Source: Clostridiales bacterium
Lineage (GTDB): Bacteria > Bacillota > Clostridia > Oscillospirales > Oscillospiraceae
NCBI GenBank assembly: GCA_019422005.1
Contig: JAHZEF010000161.1
Span: forward strand, 1-5,162
Length of the DNA stretch: 5,162 nucleotides
Direction of reading: 5' to 3'
Of the stretch, positions 1 to 5,162 are shown one piece after another. A program made the position numbers and the translations under genes. The stretch's first letter is position 1. Each line of letters opens with the position of its first letter. The notes below the pieces were generated by a model that was given only the letters and a program-made list of their open reading frames with translations, ran no database searches and was not told where the DNA came from.

Positions 1-59
1 CTCGAACACACGACCTGCTGATTACGAATCAGCTGCTCTACCGACTGAGCTACACTAGC
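1..59 (-). tRNA. tRNA-Thr (anticodon CGT), 3' end cut by window edge
   Basis: Read on the minus strand, the gene starts at 59 with the acceptor strand GCTAGTG (59-53), then TA, the D stem GCTC/GAGC (50-47 and 38-35), the anticodon stem GCTGA/TCAGC (33-29 and 21-17) around the seven-base loop TTCGTAA (28-22), variable loop AGGTC (16-12), the T stem 5' strand GTGTG (11-7) and TTCGAG of the T loop. The anticodon is CGT (26-24), which reads the threonine codon ACG. The rest of the T loop, the T stem 3' strand and the acceptor 3' strand lie beyond the left edge, so an encoded CCA cannot be judged. It is transcribed away from the two-component genes and has its own promoter. Confidence 0.95.
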
Positions 60-90
60 ATATTCAGAATCTGGTCTGATGACCGCGAGT

Positions 91-119
91 ATTATAGCAC
101 AGCGGATAAGAATAGTCAA
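91..119 (-). promoter_or_regulatory. Promoter of the tRNA-Thr gene
   Basis: On the minus strand the -35 box TTGACT (119-114) is followed by a 17-base spacer and a perfect -10 box TATAAT (96-91). Transcription should start near 84, giving a leader of about 25 nt before the mature tRNA 5' end at 59. This near-consensus sigma-70/sigma-A-type promoter fits a highly expressed stable RNA gene. Confidence 0.85.
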
Positions 120-142
120 TCAGAAAGTAGGGAAAGCGGGGA

Positions 143-171
143 TTTTCTTTTTCTGCGATTTGCGCTATAAT
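143..171 (+). promoter_or_regulatory. Probable promoter of the response regulator-kinase operon
   Basis: A perfect -10 box TATAAT lies at 166-171. The best-spaced -35 candidate, TTTTCT at 143-148 with a 17-base spacer, is weak and sits in a T-rich tract. Start of transcription would be near 178, about 26 nt before the ATG at 204. A poor -35 with a perfect -10 suits a modestly expressed or activator-assisted regulatory operon. It points away from the tRNA promoter, and the two -35 boxes are about 24 bases apart. Confidence 0.6.
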
Positions 172-191
172 GTACCGGAAGTACAGGGCGG

Positions 192-196
192 GGAGG
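192..196 (+). promoter_or_regulatory. Ribosome binding site of the response regulator
   Basis: A GGAGG core inside a G-rich run (190-197) lies 7 bases before the ATG at 204. It fixes this start for the response regulator. Confidence 0.85.
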
Positions 197-203
197 GCTC
201 GCA

Positions 204-875
204 ATGCAGAATATTTTAATTGTGGAAGATGACCGGGCGCTTTGCGATGGGATTGCGCTGGCGCTGCACAACAATGAGGACCGGTTTACTGGGTGCCACA
301 GTCTGGCGGAGGCCCGGGAAAGGCTGGCGGCGGAGAAATTTGACCTGGCGATTCTGGACGTCAATCTGGAAGACGGCAGCGGACTGGAACTGCTGCAGGA
401 GGTGAAGCGGAGCGCCGGGATCCCGGTTATCCTTTTGACGGCAAACGATCTGGAAACGGATATTGTCACCGGGCTGGAGCTGGGTGCGGACGACTATATC
501 ACCAAGCCCTTTTCCCTGATGGTCCTTCGGGCGCGGGTTCATGCGCAGCTGCGCAGGCAGAGCAGGCCGGCGGCGATGGCCATAGGGCCATATCAATTTG
601 ACTTTGAGAGAATGGAGTTTTTGAAAAATGGCTCCGCAGTCGAACTGAGCAAAACGGAACAGAAGCTGCTGCGCCTGCTGGTAGAATCCAAAGGGCAGAC
701 GCTGAGCCGTGAGATCCTGATTGACCGGCTTTGGTCTGACGGCGCGGAATATGTGGATGAGAATGCATTGTCGGTCACAGTCCGCAGGTTGCGGGCCAAG
801 TTGGAAGATACCCCCTCAAGTCCGCGCTATATTAAGACGGTCTATGGATTGGGGTATGTCTGGGCGGTGAAATAG
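204..875 (+). CDS. OmpR/PhoB-family two-component response regulator
   Basis: A 223-residue cytoplasmic DNA-binding protein that should be phosphorylated by the kinase encoded immediately downstream and then control target promoters. The receiver domain spans about residues 2-118, with the acidic cluster E8-D9-D10, phosphoacceptor D52 (in LDVNLEDGSG), switch residue T79 (in LLTAND) and invariant K101 (in ITKPF). The winged-helix output domain spans about 127-222, with TEQKLLRLL near 151, the recognition helix region NALSVTVRRLRAKL near 187-200 and the typical ending YIKTVYGLGYVW. Length and domain order are normal for the family, and all phosphorylation residues are intact. The start is supported by a GGAGG site 7 bases upstream. 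It most resembles VanR-like regulators of Clostridia. Its location next to a kinase and an ABC transporter suggests it regulates that transporter, which is inference. Confidence 0.97.
   Translation: MQNILIVEDDRALCDGIALALHNNEDRFTGCHSLAEARERLAAEKFDLAILDVNLEDGSGLELLQEVKRSAGIPVILLTANDLETDIVTGLELGADDYITKPFSLMVLRARVHAQLRRQSRPAAMAIGPYQFDFERMEFLKNGSAVELSKTEQKLLRLLVESKGQTLSREILIDRLWSDGAEYVDENALSVTVRRLRAKLEDTPSSPRYIKTVYGLGYVWAVK
863..870 (+). promoter_or_regulatory. Ribosome binding site of the kinase, inside the regulator gene
   Basis: GGCGGTGA differs by one base from the extended Shine-Dalgarno GGAGGTGA and ends 6 bases before the kinase ATG at 877. It lies within the last codons of the response regulator, so translation of the two genes is probably coupled. 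Confidence 0.7.
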
Positions 876-876
876 G

Positions 877-1788
877 ATGCCTGTTATCCATGGAGTACTG
901 CTGCTGGCGGGGCTGGCAGCGTTTACAGCGGCGGCCCTCGGCGCCGGCCGCATTCTGACAGCGCGTACGATCCGCCGGATAGACCGTATGCTGCAGGCGG
1001 CCATCGACGGGACGTTTCTGGAGAGCTCCTTTGACGAGACCCGCCTGTCGGCACTGGAGGCGCGCATGGTTCGCTATCTGTCAGAAAACGCGGTGACGGC
1101 TCAGGGGCTGGCCGCGGAAAAGGACAAGATCAAAGCGCTGATATCAGATATCTCGCACCAGACCAAAACGCCTCTGGCCAATATTCTGCTGTATGCGCAG
1201 CTGCTGTCTGAACAGGAGCTCCCGGATTCCTGCAGGTTATACACAGACGCGCTGTCCGCGCAGACGGAGAAGCTGCAGTTTCTGATTGAGGCGCTGGTGA
1301 AGACTTCCCGGCTGGAGAGCGGAGTCATCTGCGTGCGGCCGGAGCGCCGGGCGGTGCGGGCCCTTTTGGACGCCGCAGCTGCCCCGATTGCCCCGAAAGC
1401 GGCGCGGAAGGGGATGCAGATCCGATTGCCGGATACAGATGCGGAAGCCCAATTTGATTTGAAATGGACGGCGGAGGCCGTTGGAAATCTGCTGGACAAT
1501 GCGGTGAAATATGCGCCGGAGGGGACGGAGATTCTGGTGACAGTGCAGCCGTATGAGCTGTTTTGCAGAATTGATGTGACGGACTGCGGAATGGGAATCC
1601 GCGAAGGAGAGAGCGAAAAAATCTTTCAGAGGTTTTATCGTGCACCGGAAGCAGCCGGGCAGGAAGGCATTGGGATCGGGCTGTTTCTGACGCGGGAGAT
1701 TTTGACGGTTCAGGGCGGCTATATCAAAGTGCGTTCGGAACCGGCCGGCGGAAGTACATTTTCGGTATTTCTCCCGTCAGCGTCATAA
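877..1788 (+). CDS. Sensor histidine kinase with one N-terminal membrane segment
   Basis: A 303-residue membrane-anchored kinase that should autophosphorylate and pass phosphate to D52 of the adjacent response regulator. A hydrophobic stretch at about residues 4-27 is the only evident membrane segment; there is no room for an extracytoplasmic sensor domain. Residues about 28-80 form a HAMP-like linker. The dimerisation domain carries the H-box DISHQTKTPL with phosphoacceptor H94. The ATPase domain has the N-box NLLDNAVKYAP (204-214), G1 box DCGMG (236-240), F-box IFQRFYR (249-255) and G2 box GIGIG (264-268), all intact. The start at 877 follows the regulator stop by one base; an in-frame TGA at 868-870 excludes an upstream extension. 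Lacking its own sensor domain, it probably receives its signal through the membrane segment or a partner such as the downstream transporter; this is inference. Confidence 0.96.
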   Translation: MPVIHGVLLLAGLAAFTAAALGAGRILTARTIRRIDRMLQAAIDGTFLESSFDETRLSALEARMVRYLSENAVTAQGLAAEKDKIKALISDISHQTKTPLANILLYAQLLSEQELPDSCRLYTDALSAQTEKLQFLIEALVKTSRLESGVICVRPERRAVRALLDAAAAPIAPKAARKGMQIRLPDTDAEAQFDLKWTAEAVGNLLDNAVKYAPEGTEILVTVQPYELFCRIDVTDCGMGIREGESEKIFQRFYRAPEAAGQEGIGIGLFLTREILTVQGGYIKVRSEPAGGSTFSVFLPSAS

Positions 1789-1843
1789 ACCTTTCAAATT
1801 TGTTAGATTTCAGCTGCCGCCGGAAAGATTCTGGACAGATGGA

Positions 1844-1849
1844 TATGAT
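1844..1849 (+). promoter_or_regulatory. Possible -10 box for the ABC transporter genes
   Basis: TATGAT at 1844-1849 is the best -10 match in the kinase-transporter gap. No good -35 is found 16-18 bases upstream (around 1820-1828), as is common for promoters that need an OmpR-type activator. A start about 7 bases downstream would fall near 1856, inside the left arm of the terminator stem. An alternative pairing, TGGACA (1832-1837) with TGTATT (1856-1861), has a better -35 but a poorer -10. Neither is certain. Confidence 0.3.
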
Positions 1850-1884
1850 AAAGTCTGTATTGCCGGGAGCAATACAGACTTTTT
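1850..1884 (+). terminator. Rho-independent terminator after the kinase gene
   Basis: A perfect 14-bp inverted repeat (arms 1850-1863 and 1869-1882) encloses the 5-base loop CGGGA, and a run of five T at 1880-1884 ends the stem and follows it. This is the form of a strong intrinsic terminator placed about 60 bases after the kinase stop codon. It should separate the regulator-kinase transcript from the transporter genes. Confidence 0.85.
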
Positions 1885-1902
1885 GCAGACAGGACTGCAA
1901 AA
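1881..1902 (+). repeat. Second inverted repeat in the transporter leader
   Basis: TTTTGCAG (1881-1888) and CTGCAAAA (1895-1902) are perfect 8-base complements around the 6-base loop ACAGGA. The left arm shares the T-run of the preceding terminator, so the full terminator stem and this hairpin compete for bases 1881-1882. It may be a leader hairpin, an operator or chance; no T-run follows it. Confidence 0.4.
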
Positions 1903-1929
1903 GCGGCGGGCTCACGGCAGACGATTCAT

Positions 1930-1934
1930 GGAGG
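1930..1934 (+). promoter_or_regulatory. Ribosome binding site of the ABC ATPase
   Basis: GGAGG lies 7 bases before the ATG at 1942 and supports that start. Confidence 0.85.
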
Positions 1935-1941
1935 CATTGTT

Positions 1942-2619
1942 ATGGCAATTTTACAGACCAGAGACCTGAAAAAGATTTATGGCAGCGGGGATACCGCGGT
2001 ACATGCGCTGGACGGGGTGAACCTGACAGTGGAAAAAGGGGAATTTGTCGCCGTCGTCGGGACGTCGGGCAGCGGGAAATCCACACTCCTGCATATGCTG
2101 GGCGGCCTGGACCGGCCGACATCCGGAAGCGTTACCGTGGACGGCAGGGAAATCTTTTCTCTGAAAGATGAGGAATTGACAATTTTCCGGCGCAGAAAAA
2201 TCGGATTTGTATTCCAAAATTATAATCTGGTTCCGATGCTGAACGTGTTTGAAAATATCGTTCTGCCGATTCAGCTGGACGGGAACCAGCCGGATGACCC
2301 TTACGTCAGCCGGATTGTCGATACGCTGGGGCTGGAAAGCAAACTGCAGAATCTGCCGAATAATCTCTCAGGCGGACAGCAGCAGCGCGTGGCCATTGCC
2401 CGGGCGCTGTCTTCGAAGCCTGCCATTATTCTGGCAGACGAGCCGACGGGAAATCTGGACAGCCGCACCAGTCAGGATGTACTGGGGCTTCTGAAGGTTA
2501 CCAGTCAGAAGTTTGCCCAAACCATTGTGATGATTACGCACAACGAGGAGATTGCGCAGCTGGCCGATCGGATTATTCGGATTGAGGATGGCAGAATTGT
2601 GGGCGGAGGGCAGGCATGA
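1942..2619 (+). CDS. ABC transporter ATP-binding protein, MacB/LolD type
   Basis: A 225-residue cytoplasmic ATPase that should power the FtsX-like permease encoded next to it. All nucleotide-binding motifs are present: aromatic A-loop residue Y13, Walker A G40-T48 (GTSGSGKST), Q-loop Q92 (FVFQNYNL), signature LSGGQ (142-146) with the extension QQRVAIARAL, Walker B IILADE (162-167) followed by PTGNLDS, and the switch histidine H200 (MITHN). FVFQNYNLVPMLNVFENI and DEPTGNLDS are characteristic of the MacB/LolD/FtsE-like group that pairs with FtsX-fold permeases, in which ATP use usually drives movement of periplasmic or extracytoplasmic parts rather than classic import. Length is normal. A GGAGG site precedes the start, and the stop overlaps the permease start as ATGA, pointing to coupled translation. 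The substrate is not apparent. Confidence 0.97.
   Translation: MAILQTRDLKKIYGSGDTAVHALDGVNLTVEKGEFVAVVGTSGSGKSTLLHMLGGLDRPTSGSVTVDGREIFSLKDEELTIFRRRKIGFVFQNYNLVPMLNVFENIVLPIQLDGNQPDDPYVSRIVDTLGLESKLQNLPNNLSGGQQQRVAIARALSSKPAIILADEPTGNLDSRTSQDVLGLLKVTSQKFAQTIVMITHNEEIAQLADRIIRIEDGRIVGGGQA
2605..2610 (+). promoter_or_regulatory. Ribosome binding site of the permease
   Basis: GGAGGG within the last ATPase codons ends 5 bases before the ATG at 2616 and supports this start in the ATGA overlap. Confidence 0.8.
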
Positions 2620-5162
2620 TCAAGGTTGCAAATCGCAGATGTGTCGGCCGGCTGGCCCGACGGAGCCTCCGGGCCAACCGGATCCGCAATGCGATCGCCA
2701 TCTTGGCCATCGCATTGACGACCGTACTGTTCACCTCCCTGTTTACCATAGCGCTGTCCATCAATTATTCATTTCAGCAATCGAATTTCCGCCAGGTGGG
2801 CGGCTGGTCGCACGGCGGTTTCAAGTATCTGACGGAAGCGCAGTTTGAAGAATTGCGGGAAGACCCGCTGATCAGGGAATGGGGGCTCCGGCGCTTCGTG
2901 GGCATGCCGGCGGATGAGCCGTTTCAGAAGTCCCATGTGGAGATTGGCTACAGTGACGCCAATCAGGCCCACTGGATGTATTGCGACCCGGAGGAGGGGC
3001 GCCTGCCGGAAGAAGGGACGGATGAAGCTGCCACCGATACCCGCGTGCTGGAATTGCTGGGTGTGGAGCCGGAACTGGGGAACCAGTTTACCGTCACATT
3101 CCTGGTGGACAACCGGGAAACGACGCAGACCTTTACCCTTTGCGGCTGGTGGGAGTATGACGAGGCGATCGTGGCCAATCACATTCTGATCCCGGAAAGC
3201 AGGGTGGATGACATCCTGGACGAGGTGGGGGTGGTTCCTCCGGGCAGCGACGGCATGACCGGCAGCTGGAATCTGGATGTGATGTTCCGGAACTCCATGC
3301 ATATTGCGCAGGATATGGATCAGGTGCTGGAGAATCACGGTTATCAGGGGATCAGCCGTGCCGAAGGGGATAACTATATCAATACCGGCGTCAATTGGGG
3401 CTATACCGGCGTGCAGCTGGCAGACAGCATGGATCCGACGACATTGGCAGCCGTAGCGGCGCTGCTGCTGCTGATCATTTTGACCGGATACCTGATTATT
3501 TACAACGTGTTTCAGATTTCCGTAACCAACGATATCCGCTTTTACGGCCTGCTGAAAACCATCGGGACAACCGGGAAGCAGCTGAAGCGGATCATCCGCC
3601 GGCAGGCGCTGACGCTCTCCCTTGCAGGAATCCCGCTGGGGCTGCTGTTGGGATACGGTGTGGGCGCATGGCTGACTCCGGTGGTGCTCCGCCGTCTGGA
3701 CGGTGTGGTGGAGGATGCGCTGTCGGCCAGCCCACTGATTTTTGTCGGCTCAGCGCTGTTTTCCCTGATTACGGTCCTGATCTCCTGCCGCAAGCCCGGC
3801 CGTATGGCTTCCAGAGTGTCGCCCATTGAAGCAATCCGCTACACAGAACACGATGGAGGGAAAAAACGGCAGGGGCGGAAGACGACGCGGGGCGTCAACC
3901 TGCTTTCCATGGCCTATGGAAATCTGGGGCGCAGCCGCCGGAAGACCGTTGTCACAATTTTGTCCCTCTGCCTGGCGATTGTACTGCTGAATGTGACGGT
4001 TACTTTTACCAATGGCTTTGATATGGAAAAATATGTGTCGCGCAGTACGGTTTCGGACTTTTTGGTGGCAGATGCAGGGCAGTTTCAGACCGGCGGGGAT
4101 CTGTTTCATGACGAAATGGCAGTGCCCCAGTCGGTAGTTGACGCCATTGCCGCGCAGGGCGGCGTAACAGACGGAGGGAAGGTCTACGGAAGGACGTCTC
4201 CGGTTCAGGAATTTGTCACCGAATCATATTTCCGGGAAGTAAACAGCGGTTGGAACAGCCAGGAGATGCTGGACAGCATGGTCCATTTTATGGACCGGAA
4301 CGAGGACGGCCTGCTTGCCGACACAGCGCAGCTTTACGGAATGGAGCGGTTTGCTTTGGACAAACTGGGGGTTCTGGAGGGCGATCTCTCCAAGCTCTAT
4401 GAGCCGGGAGGGCGGTATGTTGCGGCGGTGTACGCCGACGACGACTATGGAAATCCCAACATGGATTCTCACTGGGCGCGGCTGGGCGACCGGATCACGC
4501 TGCGCTATGTGGAGGAATACGAGTATTATAATCCTGACACCGGCGAGGTGTATGAGGGGGAGGTTCCGGAAGGGGAGCCGTTTGTAGCTAGGGCGGCCCG
4601 GTACCGGGACATCGAATATGAGGTTGCCGCCCTGGTGACGGTTCCATATGCCCTGAGCTACCGTTACTACGGTTCGGATGAATTTGTGATGAACGACCAG
4701 ACCTTCCGGCAGGATACGGGAACGGATTGCGTCATGGCATACGCCTTCGACACCACAGAAGAGGGGAATGCCGGCATGGAACAGTTCCTTGCGGACTTTA
4801 CGCAGAACCAGCAGCCCCAGTGGGATTATGAAAGCAAAGCGACCTACAGTGCGGAGTTTGAAAGTTTCCGCAGTATGTTCCTGCTGCTCGGAAGCGTTCT
4901 GAGCATGATTGTGGGACTGGTCGGCATCCTGAACTTCTTTAACGCGGTCATGACCTCCATCATCACGCGCCGCCGGGAGTTTGCCATGCTGCAGTCGATC
5001 GGAATGACCGGAAGGCAGCTGCGGCGGATGCTGGTTTGGGAAGGAATGCTGTATGCGCTGATTTCCCTTGCGGCTTCTCTGCTGATCTCCTTACTGGGCA
5101 GCCTGCTGCTGAGCAGCGTCCTGGAGCGTGTGTTCTGGTTTTTCACTTACCGGCTTACCCTG
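2616..5162 (+). CDS. FtsX-like ABC transporter permease, C-terminus cut by window edge
   Basis: The frame from ATG 2616 is open to the last base, giving 849 codons without a stop, so the gene is partial at its 3' end. The protein is a duplicated FtsX-fold permease. Membrane segments are seen at about residues 24-48 (RNAIAILAIALTTVLF), 277-300, 331-355 and 374-393. A cytoplasmic linker with SPIEAIRY follows, then segments at about 443-465, 754-778 and 811-838; an eighth is expected beyond the edge. Extracytoplasmic domains lie between segments 1-2 (about 225 residues) and 5-6 (about 290 residues). The FtsX repeats carry matching cytoplasmic turns, IRFYGLLKTIGTTGKQLKR and REFAMLQSIGMTGRQLRR. 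Two cysteines, C123 and C176, fall in the first extracytoplasmic domain. It overlaps the ATPase gene by 4 bases and is surely its partner. Lipid, peptide or envelope-stress roles are all possible; the substrate is unknown. Confidence 0.94.
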   Translation, partial: MIKVANRRCVGRLARRSLRANRIRNAIAILAIALTTVLFTSLFTIALSINYSFQQSNFRQVGGWSHGGFKYLTEAQFEELREDPLIREWGLRRFVGMPADEPFQKSHVEIGYSDANQAHWMYCDPEEGRLPEEGTDEAATDTRVLELLGVEPELGNQFTVTFLVDNRETTQTFTLCGWWEYDEAIVANHILIPESRVDDILDEVGVVPPGSDGMTGSWNLDVMFRNSMHIAQDMDQVLENHGYQGISRAEGDNYINTGVNWGYTGVQLADSMDPTTLAAVAALLLLIILTGYLIIYNVFQISVTNDIRFYGLLKTIGTTGKQLKRIIRRQALTLSLAGIPLGLLLGYGVGAWLTPVVLRRLDGVVEDALSASPLIFVGSALFSLITVLISCRKPGRMASRVSPIEAIRYTEHDGGKKRQGRKTTRGVNLLSMAYGNLGRSRRKTVVTILSLCLAIVLLNVTVTFTNGFDMEKYVSRSTVSDFLVADAGQFQTGGDLFHDEMAVPQSVVDAIAAQGGVTDGGKVYGRTSPVQEFVTESYFREVNSGWNSQEMLDSMVHFMDRNEDGLLADTAQLYGMERFALDKLGVLEGDLSKLYEPGGRYVAAVYADDDYGNPNMDSHWARLGDRITLRYVEEYEYYNPDTGEVYEGEVPEGEPFVARAARYRDIEYEVAALVTVPYALSYRYYGSDEFVMNDQTFRQDTGTDCVMAYAFDTTEEGNAGMEQFLADFTQNQQPQWDYESKATYSAEFESFRSMFLLLGSVLSMIVGLVGILNFFNAVMTSIITRRREFAMLQSIGMTGRQLRRMLVWEGMLYALISLAASLLISLLGSLLLSSVLERVFWFFTYRLTL

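Noticed and set aside
1..59. The tRNA gene as an attachment site of a genomic island.
   Set aside because: The two-component genes lie on the 5' side of the tRNA, behind its promoter. Islands usually integrate at the 3' end, which is outside the window, and no integrase or direct repeat is seen.
1800..2171. A plus-strand 123-codon frame spanning the terminator and the start of the ATPase gene.
   Set aside because: Over most of its length it is an out-of-frame reading of the ATPase gene, and it runs through the terminator hairpin, so it is a shadow rather than a gene.
2769..3338. A 189-codon open frame on the minus strand, and several others of 60-130 codons opposite the kinase and permease genes.
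   Set aside because: They lie opposite well-supported genes, show no recognisable domain and are expected in GC-rich coding DNA where stop codons are rare on the opposite strand.
3395..3829. A plus-strand 144-codon frame inside the permease gene.
   Set aside because: It is an alternative frame of the permease, whose own frame encodes clear membrane segments and FtsX-type motifs here.
4284..4330. A DRNEDG stretch in the second external domain of the permease that resembles a calcium-binding EF-hand or dockerin loop.
   Set aside because: The loop lacks an acidic residue at position 12 and has no paired helix or second loop. The surrounding YGMERFALDKLGVLEG pattern looks like ordinary family sequence.
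1942..5162. Naming the transporter BceAB or VraDE (bacitracin or peptide resistance).
   Set aside because: The permease has a duplicated FtsX layout with two external domains instead of the single large one between segments 7 and 8 of BceB, so no specific name or substrate can be supported.

Overview
The window looks like a chromosomal stretch of a moderately GC-rich low-GC-phylum Gram-positive (Firmicutes), most likely a gut-type Clostridia such as Lachnospiraceae or Oscillospiraceae. This rests on strong GGAGG-type ribosome binding sites, consensus sigma-A-like promoters, a VanR/OmpR-type regulator, a kinase with the SHQTKTPL H-box, and a large FtsX-type permease of a style common in those families. 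The taxonomic guess comes from pattern memory and was not searched. Coding density is high, and no mobile element, CRISPR array or pseudogene is visible.

Layout: (1) 1-59, minus strand, the 5' part of a tRNA-Thr(CGT) gene whose 3' end lies off the left edge, driven by a near-perfect promoter at 91-119. (2) 120-203, a divergent plus-strand promoter and ribosome binding site for the next operon. (3) 204-1788, a two-component system: an OmpR-family response regulator, then a one-membrane-segment histidine kinase after a 1-nt gap. (4) 1789-1941, a 153-nt intergenic region with a strong intrinsic terminator, a partly overlapping second hairpin and a possible promoter. (5) 1942-2619, a MacB/LolD-type ABC ATPase. 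(6) 2616 to the right edge, an FtsX-like ABC permease that overlaps the ATPase by ATGA. Its frame stays open for 849 codons with no stop in the window.

Together the four proteins form a regulator-kinase-ATPase-permease module, a well-known arrangement in Firmicutes that is often tied to sensing of, or resistance to, cell-envelope stress or antimicrobial peptides. The kinase has almost no extracytoplasmic part, while the permease carries two large extracytoplasmic domains. It is therefore plausible that the transporter helps sense the signal and that the regulator controls the transporter promoter downstream of the terminator-separated kinase gene. The substrate cannot be read from the sequence. 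I see no clearly novel system; the most interesting part is the intergenic control region between kinase and transporter.
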